DNA from: Butyrivibrio sp. INlla14
Lineage (GTDB): Bacteria > Bacillota > Clostridia > Lachnospirales > Lachnospiraceae
Direction of reading: 5' to 3'
Length of the DNA: 64,000 nt
Assembly (NCBI RefSeq): GCF_900102515.1
Contig: NZ_FMVS01000002.1
Coordinates: 62,001 to 126,000, forward strand
A program made the translations under genes and the position numbers. Below, one piece after another: positions 1 through 7,279 of the stretch. Positions within the stretch are counted from its first letter, which is position 1; each line of letters begins with the position of its first letter. A model generated the notes under the pieces. That model had not been told where the DNA came from and did not search any database. It saw only the letters and a program-made list of their open reading frames with translations.

Positions 1-704
1 TCGTTCTTGTCATCCTCAGGCATAATAAAATCTGCATGATTAAAGGTTGTAACCTTATGCCATACTGATCCATCCTCGCGCTGCATCTTCATAAGAAAAT
101 CAAGTTCAACCTTGACTTCTGCAAGAATGTCCGGAAGATTCCCCTTATCTCCCTTCACCTTTGGAATATCAAACTGTACCTTAAGAAGGTTATCAAAAAA
201 TCTTACGCCATAAAGAAGATGTGCAACAGCCACAGCTCCAGCTGTAGAATACCTGCCATAATCTCCTGCGTCGTGCCATCCGCCTGTTACATCTACAGGA
301 GGAACATCCTCCCCATAGACAGTTGCCATACTCATATGACAGGGCTTATGGTAATATATGCCTGCATGCTCTTTATCAAGAGCATCTCCGCAACGAAGGA
401 AATAGAAACATTTGCAGATATCCTTCATGAGCTTGTCATATACACTTCCGGAAATCTCAAATGAAAGACTCTCTTCTCCTCCAGCCACAACCTTATATCT
501 GCCATTTTCCTTTAATTCTGAGAAATCTGCCACATAAGTGTCTTCACCAGATATCTCATCTTTTCCAAAGTGTGTTGCATTGCCCTTAAAAACAGATTTC
601 CCCTGATCTGAAACAACCTCAAATTCTGATGCTTCAAAGGTAAGCACTGCTTTCTTGGCACTTTCAGGCAAAAATCCAACCTGATCAATCAATACTTTTT
701 TCAC
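1..704 (-). CDS. Glycoside hydrolase family 9 (cellulase-type), N-terminal part; gene runs off the left edge
   Basis: About 234 N-terminal residues are visible. Residues 1-85 form an Ig-like N-terminal domain of the type that precedes many GH9 catalytic domains (starting KKVLIDQVGFLP). The catalytic domain begins near residue 88 and carries the GH9 signature GGWHDAGDYGRY at 141-152, including the two Asp residues of the DAGD motif. GH9 enzymes hydrolyse beta-1,4-glucans. The start is GTG at 704 behind GGGGGT; an in-frame stop lies just upstream, so no signal peptide can be added. The protein therefore seems cytoplasmic and would act on imported cellodextrins, which is inference. The general acid and the C-terminus lie outside the window. 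Confidence 0.9.
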   Translation of the reverse strand, partial: MKKVLIDQVGFLPESAKKAVLTFEASEFEVVSDQGKSVFKGNATHFGKDEISGEDTYVADFSELKENGRYKVVAGGEESLSFEISGSVYDKLMKDICKCFYFLRCGDALDKEHAGIYYHKPCHMSMATVYGEDVPPVDVTGGWHDAGDYGRYSTAGAVAVAHLLYGVRFFDNLLKVQFDIPKVKGDKGNLPDILAEVKVELDFLMKMQREDGSVWHKVTTFNHADFIMPEDDKN

Positions 705-742
705 CGTAATTACCCCCAACTAGTAAATTGTTTATATTGTCA

Positions 743-2383
743 CTATTCTATTTTAACAGATTCGCCCCCTATTAGAACATAATGATTTTGATAAGAATCA
801 ACATGATAATGTAAAAGATCTTTTTCATCATCTGGTTCATCTATCAAAAGAATGTCTTCAAGAACAAGGGCACTTTTTGTGCTAAGCGGATCATAACTAT
901 AAAGCGATGCCCCATTCTGGTAATAAAGCTTATGATCAGCCCTTGAATATTTGATTATAAGACCTTTGTAATCATAGTTATTATCTAACCTATCAATCAG
1001 GTTATAGTTTCCGTTACTTCCATCATATAGATATATTTCTAAATCCGTTGTCAGAATGTATTGTTCATTATATTTTTCGTTAGAAACAACCCTTTTAGCC
1101 TCTATTTCCTTTTCAAGATAATAGGAATCAGTGGCGCCCGCTGAATAAACATATCTATGCAATAGACCATCATCACTTTTATAATAAAATGTTGTGATAG
1201 CATCATCGTAAAAGCTTAAATAACACTCACTGGGTCTACCAAAAATCTCTATGCAGTTCATATCGTTATTGAAATATATAGTTTTTTTATCGCTAATGAA
1301 ACCAAATCCGCCAAAATCTCGATCCGTGATTACTTTTATGTTAGGATTTATACCATTTGGAGAAAAATAATCCTTAGCAAAATATAATGAATTTTTTTCT
1401 GACTCAATTACCTTAATCTTTTTTTGATTCTCCGAATAATAATATGTATTTCCATACTGACCATAGATCATCTGTTTCATGTCTCTGCTAAAAACAGCAA
1501 ATGAATAGTTCATTTTATTGCCAAGATACTGATTTTTGCCATTTTTATATATATTGATATAGTAATCAGGGTTTTTATCATTTGAGCCGGTAACCTTCTT
1601 TTCACAATAAACAGTCTTGCCATCAGAAGATACATACCTTGGATAATCAATATTCCAATACGCATCACCAGCATTAAAGCTATACAGATGCTTACAATTA
1701 TCTTCAAGGTCCCACACAGTTACCTTGTTAGATTCTCCAAGTGACAGTGCTGCAAAATAACGACCGTTTGGAGAAATAGCCCCTCTAAAAACATCCTCGT
1801 CATGGAAATGTACTAATTCGCAGATATCTTTATTAAGATCATAAAGATATAGGTTATTTTCTCTTGTATATTTGCCTGTAGGAGCCTCCTTAATTACAAA
1901 TATCCTGCTTCCATCAAGGCTCATCCCTGCATCTTCAACTTTTTCAGAAATAAGTGTTTTCTCAAGGTCAGTGTTATACAAGTATAGTTCGTCATAAGTG
2001 GTAAGGATAAGCACGCGTTTTCTTGATGCATCAGTACAAACCTTGTATGAGGTGTAATGGGGATTTGAATAGTTGGCCTCTATGGTATCTTCTATGATAT
2101 TTACTTTTTTACCATTGCTGCTAAAAAGATAATCGCCATAGACTGTTACAAAACACTCATCCATCTTCCAAAGCGCTTCACCTGTAGCCTCGTGAATTCG
2201 CTCTTTTTCATAGATAGCTTCCTGTTCTTTTTTATGATTATAAAAAAATAAGCAGATAACTAACCACACCGTGGCAATGACAAGAAGGATCAATCCGATT
2301 CTTATTAACTTTATTCCTATTTTAGGACTATTTTTCTCACTAATAATTTCTTTCTTTTTATTCGTCTTTTGGAATGATTTCAA
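743..2383 (-). CDS. Membrane-anchored beta-propeller-like protein, unknown function
   Basis: 546 residues. A basic, Lys-rich N-terminus is followed by one hydrophobic segment (about residues 25-47) and a long extracytoplasmic part. That part contains repeated short blades of the form DG/N-G-x-x-Y/F-(x)-hydrophobic, for example SPNGRYFAALS and SSDGKTVYCEK, which suggests a TolB/WD40-like propeller. No catalytic motif is recognised. The start is TTG at 2383, preceded by GGAGG nine bases upstream. It lies 38 bases upstream of the GH9 gene on the same strand, so co-transcription is possible. A sensory or scaffold role is conceivable but not shown by the sequence. Confidence 0.7.
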   Translation of the reverse strand: MKSFQKTNKKKEIISEKNSPKIGIKLIRIGLILLVIATVWLVICLFFYNHKKEQEAIYEKERIHEATGEALWKMDECFVTVYGDYLFSSNGKKVNIIEDTIEANYSNPHYTSYKVCTDASRKRVLILTTYDELYLYNTDLEKTLISEKVEDAGMSLDGSRIFVIKEAPTGKYTRENNLYLYDLNKDICELVHFHDEDVFRGAISPNGRYFAALSLGESNKVTVWDLEDNCKHLYSFNAGDAYWNIDYPRYVSSDGKTVYCEKKVTGSNDKNPDYYINIYKNGKNQYLGNKMNYSFAVFSRDMKQMIYGQYGNTYYYSENQKKIKVIESEKNSLYFAKDYFSPNGINPNIKVITDRDFGGFGFISDKKTIYFNNDMNCIEIFGRPSECYLSFYDDAITTFYYKSDDGLLHRYVYSAGATDSYYLEKEIEAKRVVSNEKYNEQYILTTDLEIYLYDGSNGNYNLIDRLDNNYDYKGLIIKYSRADHKLYYQNGASLYSYDPLSTKSALVLEDILLIDEPDDEKDLLHYHVDSYQNHYVLIGGESVKIE

Positions 2384-2483
2384 AAGATTATACCTCCAAG
2401 ATCACATATCTAAATACATCATCAGATCCAACTTTAACACATCCAGAATCTGGCAATTTTTCTATTTTATCTATATCTTACTT

Positions 2484-2512
2484 TTGACAGTGTATAAGTT
2501 TATCAGCATAAT
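2484..2512 (+). promoter_or_regulatory. Sigma-A-type promoter for the gene at 2604
   Basis: TTGACA at 2484-2489, a 17-base spacer and CATAAT at 2507-2512. It lies in the 220-base divergent gap between the propeller gene and the plus-strand gene at 2604. It gives a leader of roughly 85 bases. The rest of the gap is AT-rich without other recognisable features. Confidence 0.6.
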
Positions 2513-2603
2513 TTTATACTTTCAAGCGGCGCTAATCTTTACAAATAGCCGTATGTCCAGTAATCTAGTCACATAAAAGTCTATTATTCCAGGGGGAAAT
2601 CAC

Positions 2604-3239
2604 ATGATATCAAAACTACTTAATGCTATTTCAGACAAGTATCCACTTACAGAAAAAGGTGCATCTGGATTTGAACAGATGAAGGTCAAGGGAATGAAGT
2701 TTGACATTAATTCCTATGAAGCAAAGGGGCTTGGCCATGTTTCAACCATGTGTGCCAAGGGCTTTTTTGGTCTTATGAAAATGGATACTCTCATCATTAC
2801 ACCCAAAGATAAAGATCTTCCTCTTTTTTCCTATGATAGAATAAAAGCTATGGGCAATGATAAATTATACGTTGAGTTCTATGACACCTGCGTTGAAGAC
2901 CCTAATTTAAAACCAATTGACGACCTCTTATCCAAATACAGCGATATTCCTAAGGCCGAAGCTAAAAAGCAGTGGTACGATGACATAAAGCTATCTCAGA
3001 CCACTACCTTTGTAGGTAAAAAGAAAGATAGCGATGCTTTTGATAAGATGGCTCTTGAATTTATGAACGCCTTCGTTAGTATCGATGCAAAAGATGTCAC
3101 AGATCACGAAACAAAAGAAAAAAAGACATCTGTCTACGTTGATGGTCTTCTTAATAATGGAGGTCCTGCCACAGACGTATTCCTAAACAGTGTAGGTAAA
3201 GAAAAAACCACAGAGCTATTTAAGAAAGTATTATTTTAA
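2604..3239 (+). CDS. Uncharacterised protein, possible distant relative of ferredoxin-dependent bilin reductases
   Basis: 211 residues, no signal peptide or membrane segment, start ATG behind AGGGGGA. I do not recognise it firmly. The stretch around residues 50-100 (MDTLIITPKDKDLPLFSYD, then a hydrophobic strand and FYDT) follows the order seen in the bilin-reductase (HY2/PcyA) fold: strand, P, three or four residues, LP-hydrophobic-F/G-x-D, strand, D. This is a pattern impression, not a demonstrated homology. It is one of only three plus-strand genes here and is transcribed alone, ending at a hairpin at 3286-3322. Hypothetical protein is the safe name. Confidence 0.65.
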   Translation: MISKLLNAISDKYPLTEKGASGFEQMKVKGMKFDINSYEAKGLGHVSTMCAKGFFGLMKMDTLIITPKDKDLPLFSYDRIKAMGNDKLYVEFYDTCVEDPNLKPIDDLLSKYSDIPKAEAKKQWYDDIKLSQTTTFVGKKKDSDAFDKMALEFMNAFVSIDAKDVTDHETKEKKTSVYVDGLLNNGGPATDVFLNSVGKEKTTELFKKVLF

Positions 3240-3285
3240 GGTCAGCTTAGCTGACATATTTCATATCAGCGGCTCTGCAATAAAA

Positions 3286-3322
3286 AGCCTGGCTTGAAGT
3301 ATCAAATACATCAAGTCAGGCT
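3286..3322. terminator. Hairpin between convergent genes
   Basis: A 12-base arm starting AGCCTGGCTT pairs with TCAAGTCAGGCT (one G-U type mismatch) around a 13-base loop. A T-rich run follows on the plus strand and an A-run on the other side. It sits between the convergent ends of the 2604 gene and the fructokinase and probably works in both directions. A short perfect palindrome, GTCAGCTTAGCTGAC, lies just before it at 3241. Confidence 0.6.
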
Positions 3323-3356
3323 ATGTCTTTTCATAAGATATTTGCTAAAGCTTACC

Positions 3357-4223
3357 CTACTGAGCATCAATTGCAAGTTTTATTGCTCCCATGATTCCCT
3401 GATCATCATTTAAGCTAGCAGGAACGATGTATTCATCGAGCTTCTCGAGAGTCTTAGTGTTAATGTATCCAGCCATCTTATCCTTAAAAACATTTCGAAT
3501 AAGGGGAAATAGCTGCAACTGATGCATTACGCCACCTCCTAAAATTATCTTCTGAGGGCTGAGAGTCATGCAGAAATTTACAAGGGCAGTTCCTATATAA
3601 TCAGCTTCTAGTTCCCAAACCTTTGAGTCATCAAAAAGTTCCTTGGCACTCTTTCCCCATCTCTTCTCAATAGATGGGCCTGCAGCAAGGCCTTCAAGGC
3701 ATGCCTTGTGATATGGGCAAACACACTCGCCCTTATCATCAGCTCTTTTCTCAATAATGATGTGTCCAAGCTCAGGATGTAGCATACCGTGAAGTAGTTT
3801 ACCATTAGCCATAACTCCACCACCAATTCCTGTTCCAATAGTAAGATAAATAGCGTCTGTAAGCCCCTTGGCGCAGCCATAGGTGATTTCTCCAAGGAGC
3901 GACCCATTAACGTCTGTATCAAAGCCTACAGGCACTCCAAGAGCGTCCTTGATGCAGCCTACTATATTAAAGTTCTTCCAGGCTGTCTTGGGTGTTGATG
4001 TAATATATCCGTAGGTCTCAGATTTCTTATCAAGGTTTATAGGTCCAAAGCAAGCAACTCCAATAGCCTTTATATCCTTGTCCTTAAAGTAATCGATGAT
4101 CCTTGGCATTGTCTCATCCGGTGTAGTAGTAGGAATAGAAACCTGCTCTATAATATGTCCATTTTCATCCCCAATTGCACAGACCATCTTGGTTCCGCCA
4201 GCCTCTAATGCTCCATATAACAT
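3357..4223 (-). CDS. scrK: ROK-family fructokinase
   Basis: 288 residues, the usual size for the ROK fructokinase/GmuE subgroup. It would phosphorylate fructose (or mannose) with ATP in the cytoplasm. Visible features: N-terminal phosphate loop GALEAGGTKM (residues 4-13); catalytic Asp in GFDTDVNGSLLGE near 100; GTGIGGG loop near 130; and the structural zinc site from HPELGH with CVCPYHKACLEG near 150-175. GPS after that site is typical of fructokinases rather than glucokinases. Start ATG follows GGGGGT. It stands between two hairpins (3286 and 4258), so it is probably monocistronic. Confidence 0.9.
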   Translation of the reverse strand: MLYGALEAGGTKMVCAIGDENGHIIEQVSIPTTTPDETMPRIIDYFKDKDIKAIGVACFGPINLDKKSETYGYITSTPKTAWKNFNIVGCIKDALGVPVGFDTDVNGSLLGEITYGCAKGLTDAIYLTIGTGIGGGVMANGKLLHGMLHPELGHIIIEKRADDKGECVCPYHKACLEGLAAGPSIEKRWGKSAKELFDDSKVWELEADYIGTALVNFCMTLSPQKIILGGGVMHQLQLFPLIRNVFKDKMAGYINTKTLEKLDEYIVPASLNDDQGIMGAIKLAIDAQ

Positions 4224-4257
4224 AGCTTTACCCCCAATTATGTTTTTCTCATATTTT

Positions 4258-4292
4258 AAAAGTGATATTCAAACTAAATGAATATCACTTTT
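4258..4292 (-). terminator. Terminator after mnmA
   Basis: Perfect 14-base arms (4258-4271 and 4279-4292) with a 7-base loop. On the minus strand the second arm ends in TTTT. It lies between the mnmA stop and the fructokinase start. Confidence 0.8.
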
Positions 4293-4296
4293 AATT

Positions 4297-5421
4297 TCAA
4301 TTATCACCTACAGAATCTATAATACCACCGCCAAGAACGATATCACCATCATAAAGTACGCAGGACTGACCTGCAGTAGCAGCTCTCTGTGGCTCGTCAA
4401 ATACTACCCTTGCCTTGCCTCCGTCAAGTAAAGAAACAGTAGCAGGCTGTTCCTTGTGCTTATACCTTATCTTGGCACTGCATCTAAAGTCTTCTGCCGG
4501 CATATCTCCTGTGATCCAGTGAAACTCCCTGATTACAAGCTCTCTTTTAAATAAATCCTCATTATCTGCAAGGATTACTTTATTATTCTCAACATCGAGC
4601 TTAGTTACATAGAGCCTTCTGTCTGCCGGAATACCAAGGCCTCTTCTCTGGCCAATCGTGTAATTTATGATTCCGTCATGTTTTCCAAGGACATTTCCTT
4701 CTTTATCGACAAAATCGCCCTTTGGATACTCTTTTTCTCTATATCTTTTTATCATTCCAGCATAGTCACCATCAGGAACAAAGCAAATATCCTGGCTCTC
4801 ACTCTTATGAGATGTGACAAAACCATATTTCTCAGCAATTCCGCGGACCTCTGGCTTAGTAAATTCACCAAGAGGAAAAAGAGTGTGACGAAGCTGCTCT
4901 TCAGAAAGGTCATATAAAACATAGCTCTGATCCTTATTAAGGTCTTTAGCCTTTAGAAGGTAAAAATGTCCATCTCTTTCCTCTATTCTGGCGTAATGTC
5001 CAGTAACAATGAAGTCACACCCAAGTTCTAAAGCCCTCTTATAAAGACTGTCAAACTTAAGATATTTATTACATCTGATGCAAGGATTGGGTGTCTCTCC
5101 CCTCTCGTAGCTACATACAAAGGGCTCAATTACCTTGTTCTTGAACTCCGCCTCGTAGTGATAAATATTATAATCTATTCCAAGCCTGTCACAGACAGCT
5201 CTTGCATCCTTGGTATCTTCAATACTGCAGCAGGTGCCAAGAAGATCAAGACCTACCATGTCATTTTCATATAGACGCATAGTACAGCCAACGCAGTTAT
5301 ATCCCTTTTTCTGAGTAAGGGCCGCTGCAACCGAACTGTCTACTCCACCACTCATGGCAATAAGAGCTGAGCCTTTTTCAAGCTTTTTATCTTGTACTGA
5401 TCTAAATTCAAAATCTTCCAT
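4297..5421 (-). CDS. mnmA: tRNA-specific 2-thiouridylase MnmA
   Basis: 374 residues, normal for the family. MnmA adenylates and thiolates U34 of the tRNAs for Lys, Glu and Gln in the cytoplasm. Seen: PP-loop SGGVDSS at residues 24-30; the NPCIRCN motif with the first catalytic Cys; and the SESQDICFV motif with the second Cys, which forms the persulfide. The start ATG at 5421 has only a weak ribosome binding site. It lies 37 bases downstream of the riboswitch-controlled exchanger gene with no hairpin between, so it may be read through from that promoter as well as from its own. Confidence 0.97.
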   Translation of the reverse strand: MEDFEFRSVQDKKLEKGSALIAMSGGVDSSVAAALTQKKGYNCVGCTMRLYENDMVGLDLLGTCCSIEDTKDARAVCDRLGIDYNIYHYEAEFKNKVIEPFVCSYERGETPNPCIRCNKYLKFDSLYKRALELGCDFIVTGHYARIEERDGHFYLLKAKDLNKDQSYVLYDLSEEQLRHTLFPLGEFTKPEVRGIAEKYGFVTSHKSESQDICFVPDGDYAGMIKRYREKEYPKGDFVDKEGNVLGKHDGIINYTIGQRRGLGIPADRRLYVTKLDVENNKVILADNEDLFKRELVIREFHWITGDMPAEDFRCSAKIRYKHKEQPATVSLLDGGKARVVFDEPQRAATAGQSCVLYDGDIVLGGGIIDSVGDN

Positions 5422-5458
5422 ACTTATACCAATAATAACTTAGTTTGTATCTGCTATC

Positions 5459-6433
5459 TTATCTTACTATAGCAAATGCAACCTGCGCTACGTAAATTAA
5501 AATCATGATAATGCCTTCTGGTCTGTTCAACTCTCTCTTACTTCTAAGGAAAAAGTATGTGGTGATCATCATTATAATGAGAATAATAAGATCATAGAAT
5601 GAGGCAAAATTTACGGCTACAGGATGAAGTGATGCAGACACTCCAAGGATCAAAAGTAGGTTAAAAATATTTGATCCAATAACATTACCAACTGCAAGTC
5701 CAGTTTCCTTCTTGGTTGCTGCAATAACTGATGTAACAAGCTCTGGAAGAGATGTTCCAAAGGCAACAACTGTAAGACCGATAAGTGTTTCTGTCATTCC
5801 AAGAGCTCTTGCAATTTCCTTGGCACTGTTTACGACAAGGTTACCACCAATTACGATAGCTACAAGTCCGCCCAGGATAAAGAGTGCGCACTTCCATACT
5901 GGCATAAGCTTCTCATCTGATTCTTCTGTCTTGTTCTCCTTGGCAGCCTTGATGAGCCAAACCATGTAAGCAACAAAGAAAACTAAAAGAACGATGCCCT
6001 CTACTCTTCCAATAACACCAGCCTGATCAGCCATGTTATGGCCAAGAATATTACCTGAAAAAACAGCTGATGAAAGTGTGAAAAGAAATACAACTACTGT
6101 TGCGATGATTGAAACAGGGAAATCTCTGTGGAAGATTTCTTTACCACCAGGAACTGTACAAAACAGCGCACAGGCACCAAGAACCACAAGAAGATTGAAC
6201 ATGTTGGATCCAACTACATTACTGATAGCAATCTCATTGGAACCGGCAAGAGCAGCTGTAGAACTGACTGCAAGCTCTGGAGCACTGGTTCCCATGGCTA
6301 CTATAGTAAGACCAATAATTAGACTTGGTACTCTGAATACCTTAGCAAGAGAAGCTGCTCCATCGACAAAAAAGTCCGCGCCCTTAACAAGAGCAACAAA
6401 ACCAACAACAAGTAACAATAAGTTTAATAACAT
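5459..6433 (-). CDS. Sodium/calcium exchanger family (YrbG-like) membrane protein, riboswitch-controlled
   Basis: 324 residues from the ATG at 6433, chosen because AAGGAGG lies five bases upstream; a longer frame starts inside the leader. About ten membrane segments in two inverted halves, each with the cation-binding alpha-repeat: GTSAPELAVS plus SNVVGSNMFN in the first half, and GTSLPELVTSV plus GNVIGSNIFN in the second. That is the signature of the YrbG/CaCA superfamily. The leader is a manganese-type yybP-ykoY riboswitch, so the physiological substrate may be Mn2+ rather than, or besides, Ca2+. That is inference from control, since the family is named for calcium. Expression would rise when the metal is in excess. 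Confidence 0.92.
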   Translation of the reverse strand: MLLNLLLLVVGFVALVKGADFFVDGAASLAKVFRVPSLIIGLTIVAMGTSAPELAVSSTAALAGSNEIAISNVVGSNMFNLLVVLGACALFCTVPGGKEIFHRDFPVSIIATVVVFLFTLSSAVFSGNILGHNMADQAGVIGRVEGIVLLVFFVAYMVWLIKAAKENKTEESDEKLMPVWKCALFILGGLVAIVIGGNLVVNSAKEIARALGMTETLIGLTVVAFGTSLPELVTSVIAATKKETGLAVGNVIGSNIFNLLLILGVSASLHPVAVNFASFYDLIILIIMMITTYFFLRSKRELNRPEGIIMILIYVAQVAFAIVR

Positions 6434-6455
6434 ATTTTCCTCCTTAAAATATGCA

Positions 6456-6502
6456 GAAAAAAAGAGACTTTTTTCCACAACAAAAATTGTGGTAAAAGTC
6501 TC
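6456..6502 (-). terminator. Expression-platform terminator of the yybP-ykoY riboswitch
   Basis: On the minus strand GAGACTTTT (from the 3' strand of the aptamer base stem) can pair with AAAAAAGTCTC around an inner ACCACAA/TTGTGG hairpin, followed by seven T. Because the same GAGACTTTTACC segment closes the aptamer, metal binding should block this terminator and turn transcription on. Confidence 0.8.
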
Positions 6503-6592
6503 GCTAATTATAACATATCCCGAGGATTACTCCTGTGCTGACGATATATGTTACATGTATCTCTACATGCCAGCTACTCCCTAATACCTTTT
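6491..6592 (-). ncRNA. yybP-ykoY (Mn2+) riboswitch aptamer
   Basis: Read on the minus strand, the conserved blocks of the family occur in order: GGGAGTAGC; a CATGTA/TACATG hairpin; AACATAT opening the second arm with CGTCA in its internal loop; an AGGA/TCCT hairpin with GTAA loop; CGG; ATATGTT closing the arm; then TTAGCGAGAC and TTTTACC closing the base stem. This follows the known aptamer layout (GGGGAGUAGC ... GUCGUCA ... CCGG ... AGCAAGACC). The base stem has an internal U-U mismatch pair. It controls the exchanger gene at 5459-6433. Confidence 0.9.
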
Positions 6593-6595
6593 GAA

Positions 6596-6601
6596 ATTAT
6601 A
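6596..6601 (-). promoter_or_regulatory. -10 element of the riboswitch transcript
   Basis: TATAAT on the minus strand, ending about four bases before the aptamer begins, so the transcript would start right at the riboswitch. The -35 is poor (TTTTAT-like, about 17 bases upstream). The promoter sits in the spacer just after the stop codon of the 58-residue gene at 6644-6820. Confidence 0.55.
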
Positions 6602-6643
6602 ACACTTTAAGTAAAATTATAAAACTGAAAATTTTATGAACAT

Positions 6644-6820
6644 TTATCCTTCAAATGTGTGAAGAGTCTTACAAAATGGGCATTTTGCAATTGTTACATC
6701 CATGTTTACTTCAAAGTTCTTGCTGCATTTTTTGCAGGATACTTTCATGAACTTGATCTTCTTGTTGGCTCCACCAGTGATGTTTTCAAGTTCTGTTTCA
6801 TTTAAGATTTCTGTATTCAT
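6644..6820 (-). CDS. 58-residue zinc-ribbon protein with double-glycine leader
   Basis: A small gene with a good ribosome binding site (AGGGGGG, eight bases before ATG). Residues 6-17 read LNETELENITGG. This fits the double-glycine leader consensus of bacteriocin-type precursors: L at -12, E at -8, L at -7, I at -4, GG at -2/-1. The remaining 41 residues are lysine-rich and carry two CxxC pairs (C29/C32 and C47/C50), a zinc-ribbon or paired-disulfide layout. Cleavage after Gly17 by a C39-type ABC transporter would be expected, but no such transporter is encoded in this window. A plain intracellular zinc-ribbon protein whose N-terminus matches by chance is the alternative. Confidence 0.8.
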   Translation of the reverse strand: MNTEILNETELENITGGANKKIKFMKVSCKKCSKNFEVNMDVTIAKCPFCKTLHTFEG

Positions 6821-6928
6821 TTAATGTTCCCCCCTAGCGATACTAATATATTTGACACCTATATCATAATATTTTATACGAAAGAAAACAAAAAAGGGAA
6901 AAAATGGCGCCGTATAATCAATATACTC

Positions 6929-7083
6929 TCCTGCTGAATAGCAAGCGATGCATACAAGAATTGCTTCGCAATTCTTGTCCGCGCTTTGGCGCGGTATAAA
7001 GAAAGCCCAACATGAAAAACATTGCAAATAAATTTGCAGTTTTCATATTGGGCTTTCTTTGCATCGCTTGTTATTCAGCAGGA
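6929..7083. repeat. Nested four-hairpin foldback overlapping the 3' end of tRNA-Gly
   Basis: The outer arms 6929-6952 and 7060-7083 match at 23 of 24 positions as inverted repeats. The right arm contains the last bases of the tRNA-Gly gene. Between them lie three consecutive perfect or near-perfect hairpins: 6954-6978 (11-bp stem, 3-base loop), 6979-6994 (CCGCGC stem) and 6998-7060 (about 21 bp with an inner TGCAAAT/ATTTGCA stem). The whole can fold as a cloverleaf. The 256-base stretch 6821-7076 holds this element plus the presumed promoter of the small gene and no other gene. Confidence 0.85.
6998..7060 (-). terminator. Terminator hairpin after tRNA-Gly
   Basis: On the minus strand the stem starts AAAGAAAGCCC and ends GGGCTTTCTTT, a classic intrinsic terminator shape with a T-rich 3' side, 17 bases after the tRNA. 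It is embedded in the larger foldback at 6929-7083. Confidence 0.65.
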
Positions 7084-7147
7084 TACGGGAATCGAACCCG
7101 CCTCCTCAGCTTGGGAAGCTGATATACTACCGATGTACTAATCCTGC
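7077..7147 (-). tRNA. tRNA-Gly (anticodon CCC)
   Basis: The acceptor strands GCAGGAT and ATCCTGC pair perfectly. The D arm is GTAC..GTAT, the anticodon stem TCAGC/GCTGA with loop TTCCCAA, and the T arm CGGGT-TCGATTC-CCG. The discriminator base is U, as expected for tRNA-Gly. CCA is not encoded. Its own promoter lies at 7172-7200. Confidence 0.96.
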
Positions 7148-7167
7148 ATATTTGAATTAGCCGACTA

Positions 7168-7195
7168 TTTAATAGTACCGAAATTATGGTATAAT
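7168..7195 (+). promoter_or_regulatory. Promoter of mscL
   Basis: TTTAAT at 7168-7173, a 16-base spacer and a perfect TATAAT at 7190-7195, some 85 bases before the mscL start. The -35 is poor. Confidence 0.55.
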
Positions 7196-7200
7196 TTCAA
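7172..7200 (-). promoter_or_regulatory. Promoter of tRNA-Gly
   Basis: Minus strand TTGAAA (7195-7200), 17-base spacer and TACTAT (7172-7177), about 25 bases before the tRNA. It overlaps the oppositely directed mscL promoter almost completely. Confidence 0.65.
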
Positions 7201-7279
7201 GTATGAATTGTACAAATTCAAGTAACCATCAGACTTTTTGGGGAACACAAACTGACGATTTGTGTAGAAAGCAGGAGAA

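Noticed and set aside
6033-6584. 183-residue plus-strand reading frame
   Set aside because: Lies antisense to the exchanger gene and its riboswitch; no ribosome binding site and composition typical of a shadow frame.
7077-7147. tRNA-Gly as phage attachment site
   Set aside because: The duplicated tRNA end is inverted and no integrase or element-type genes are nearby.
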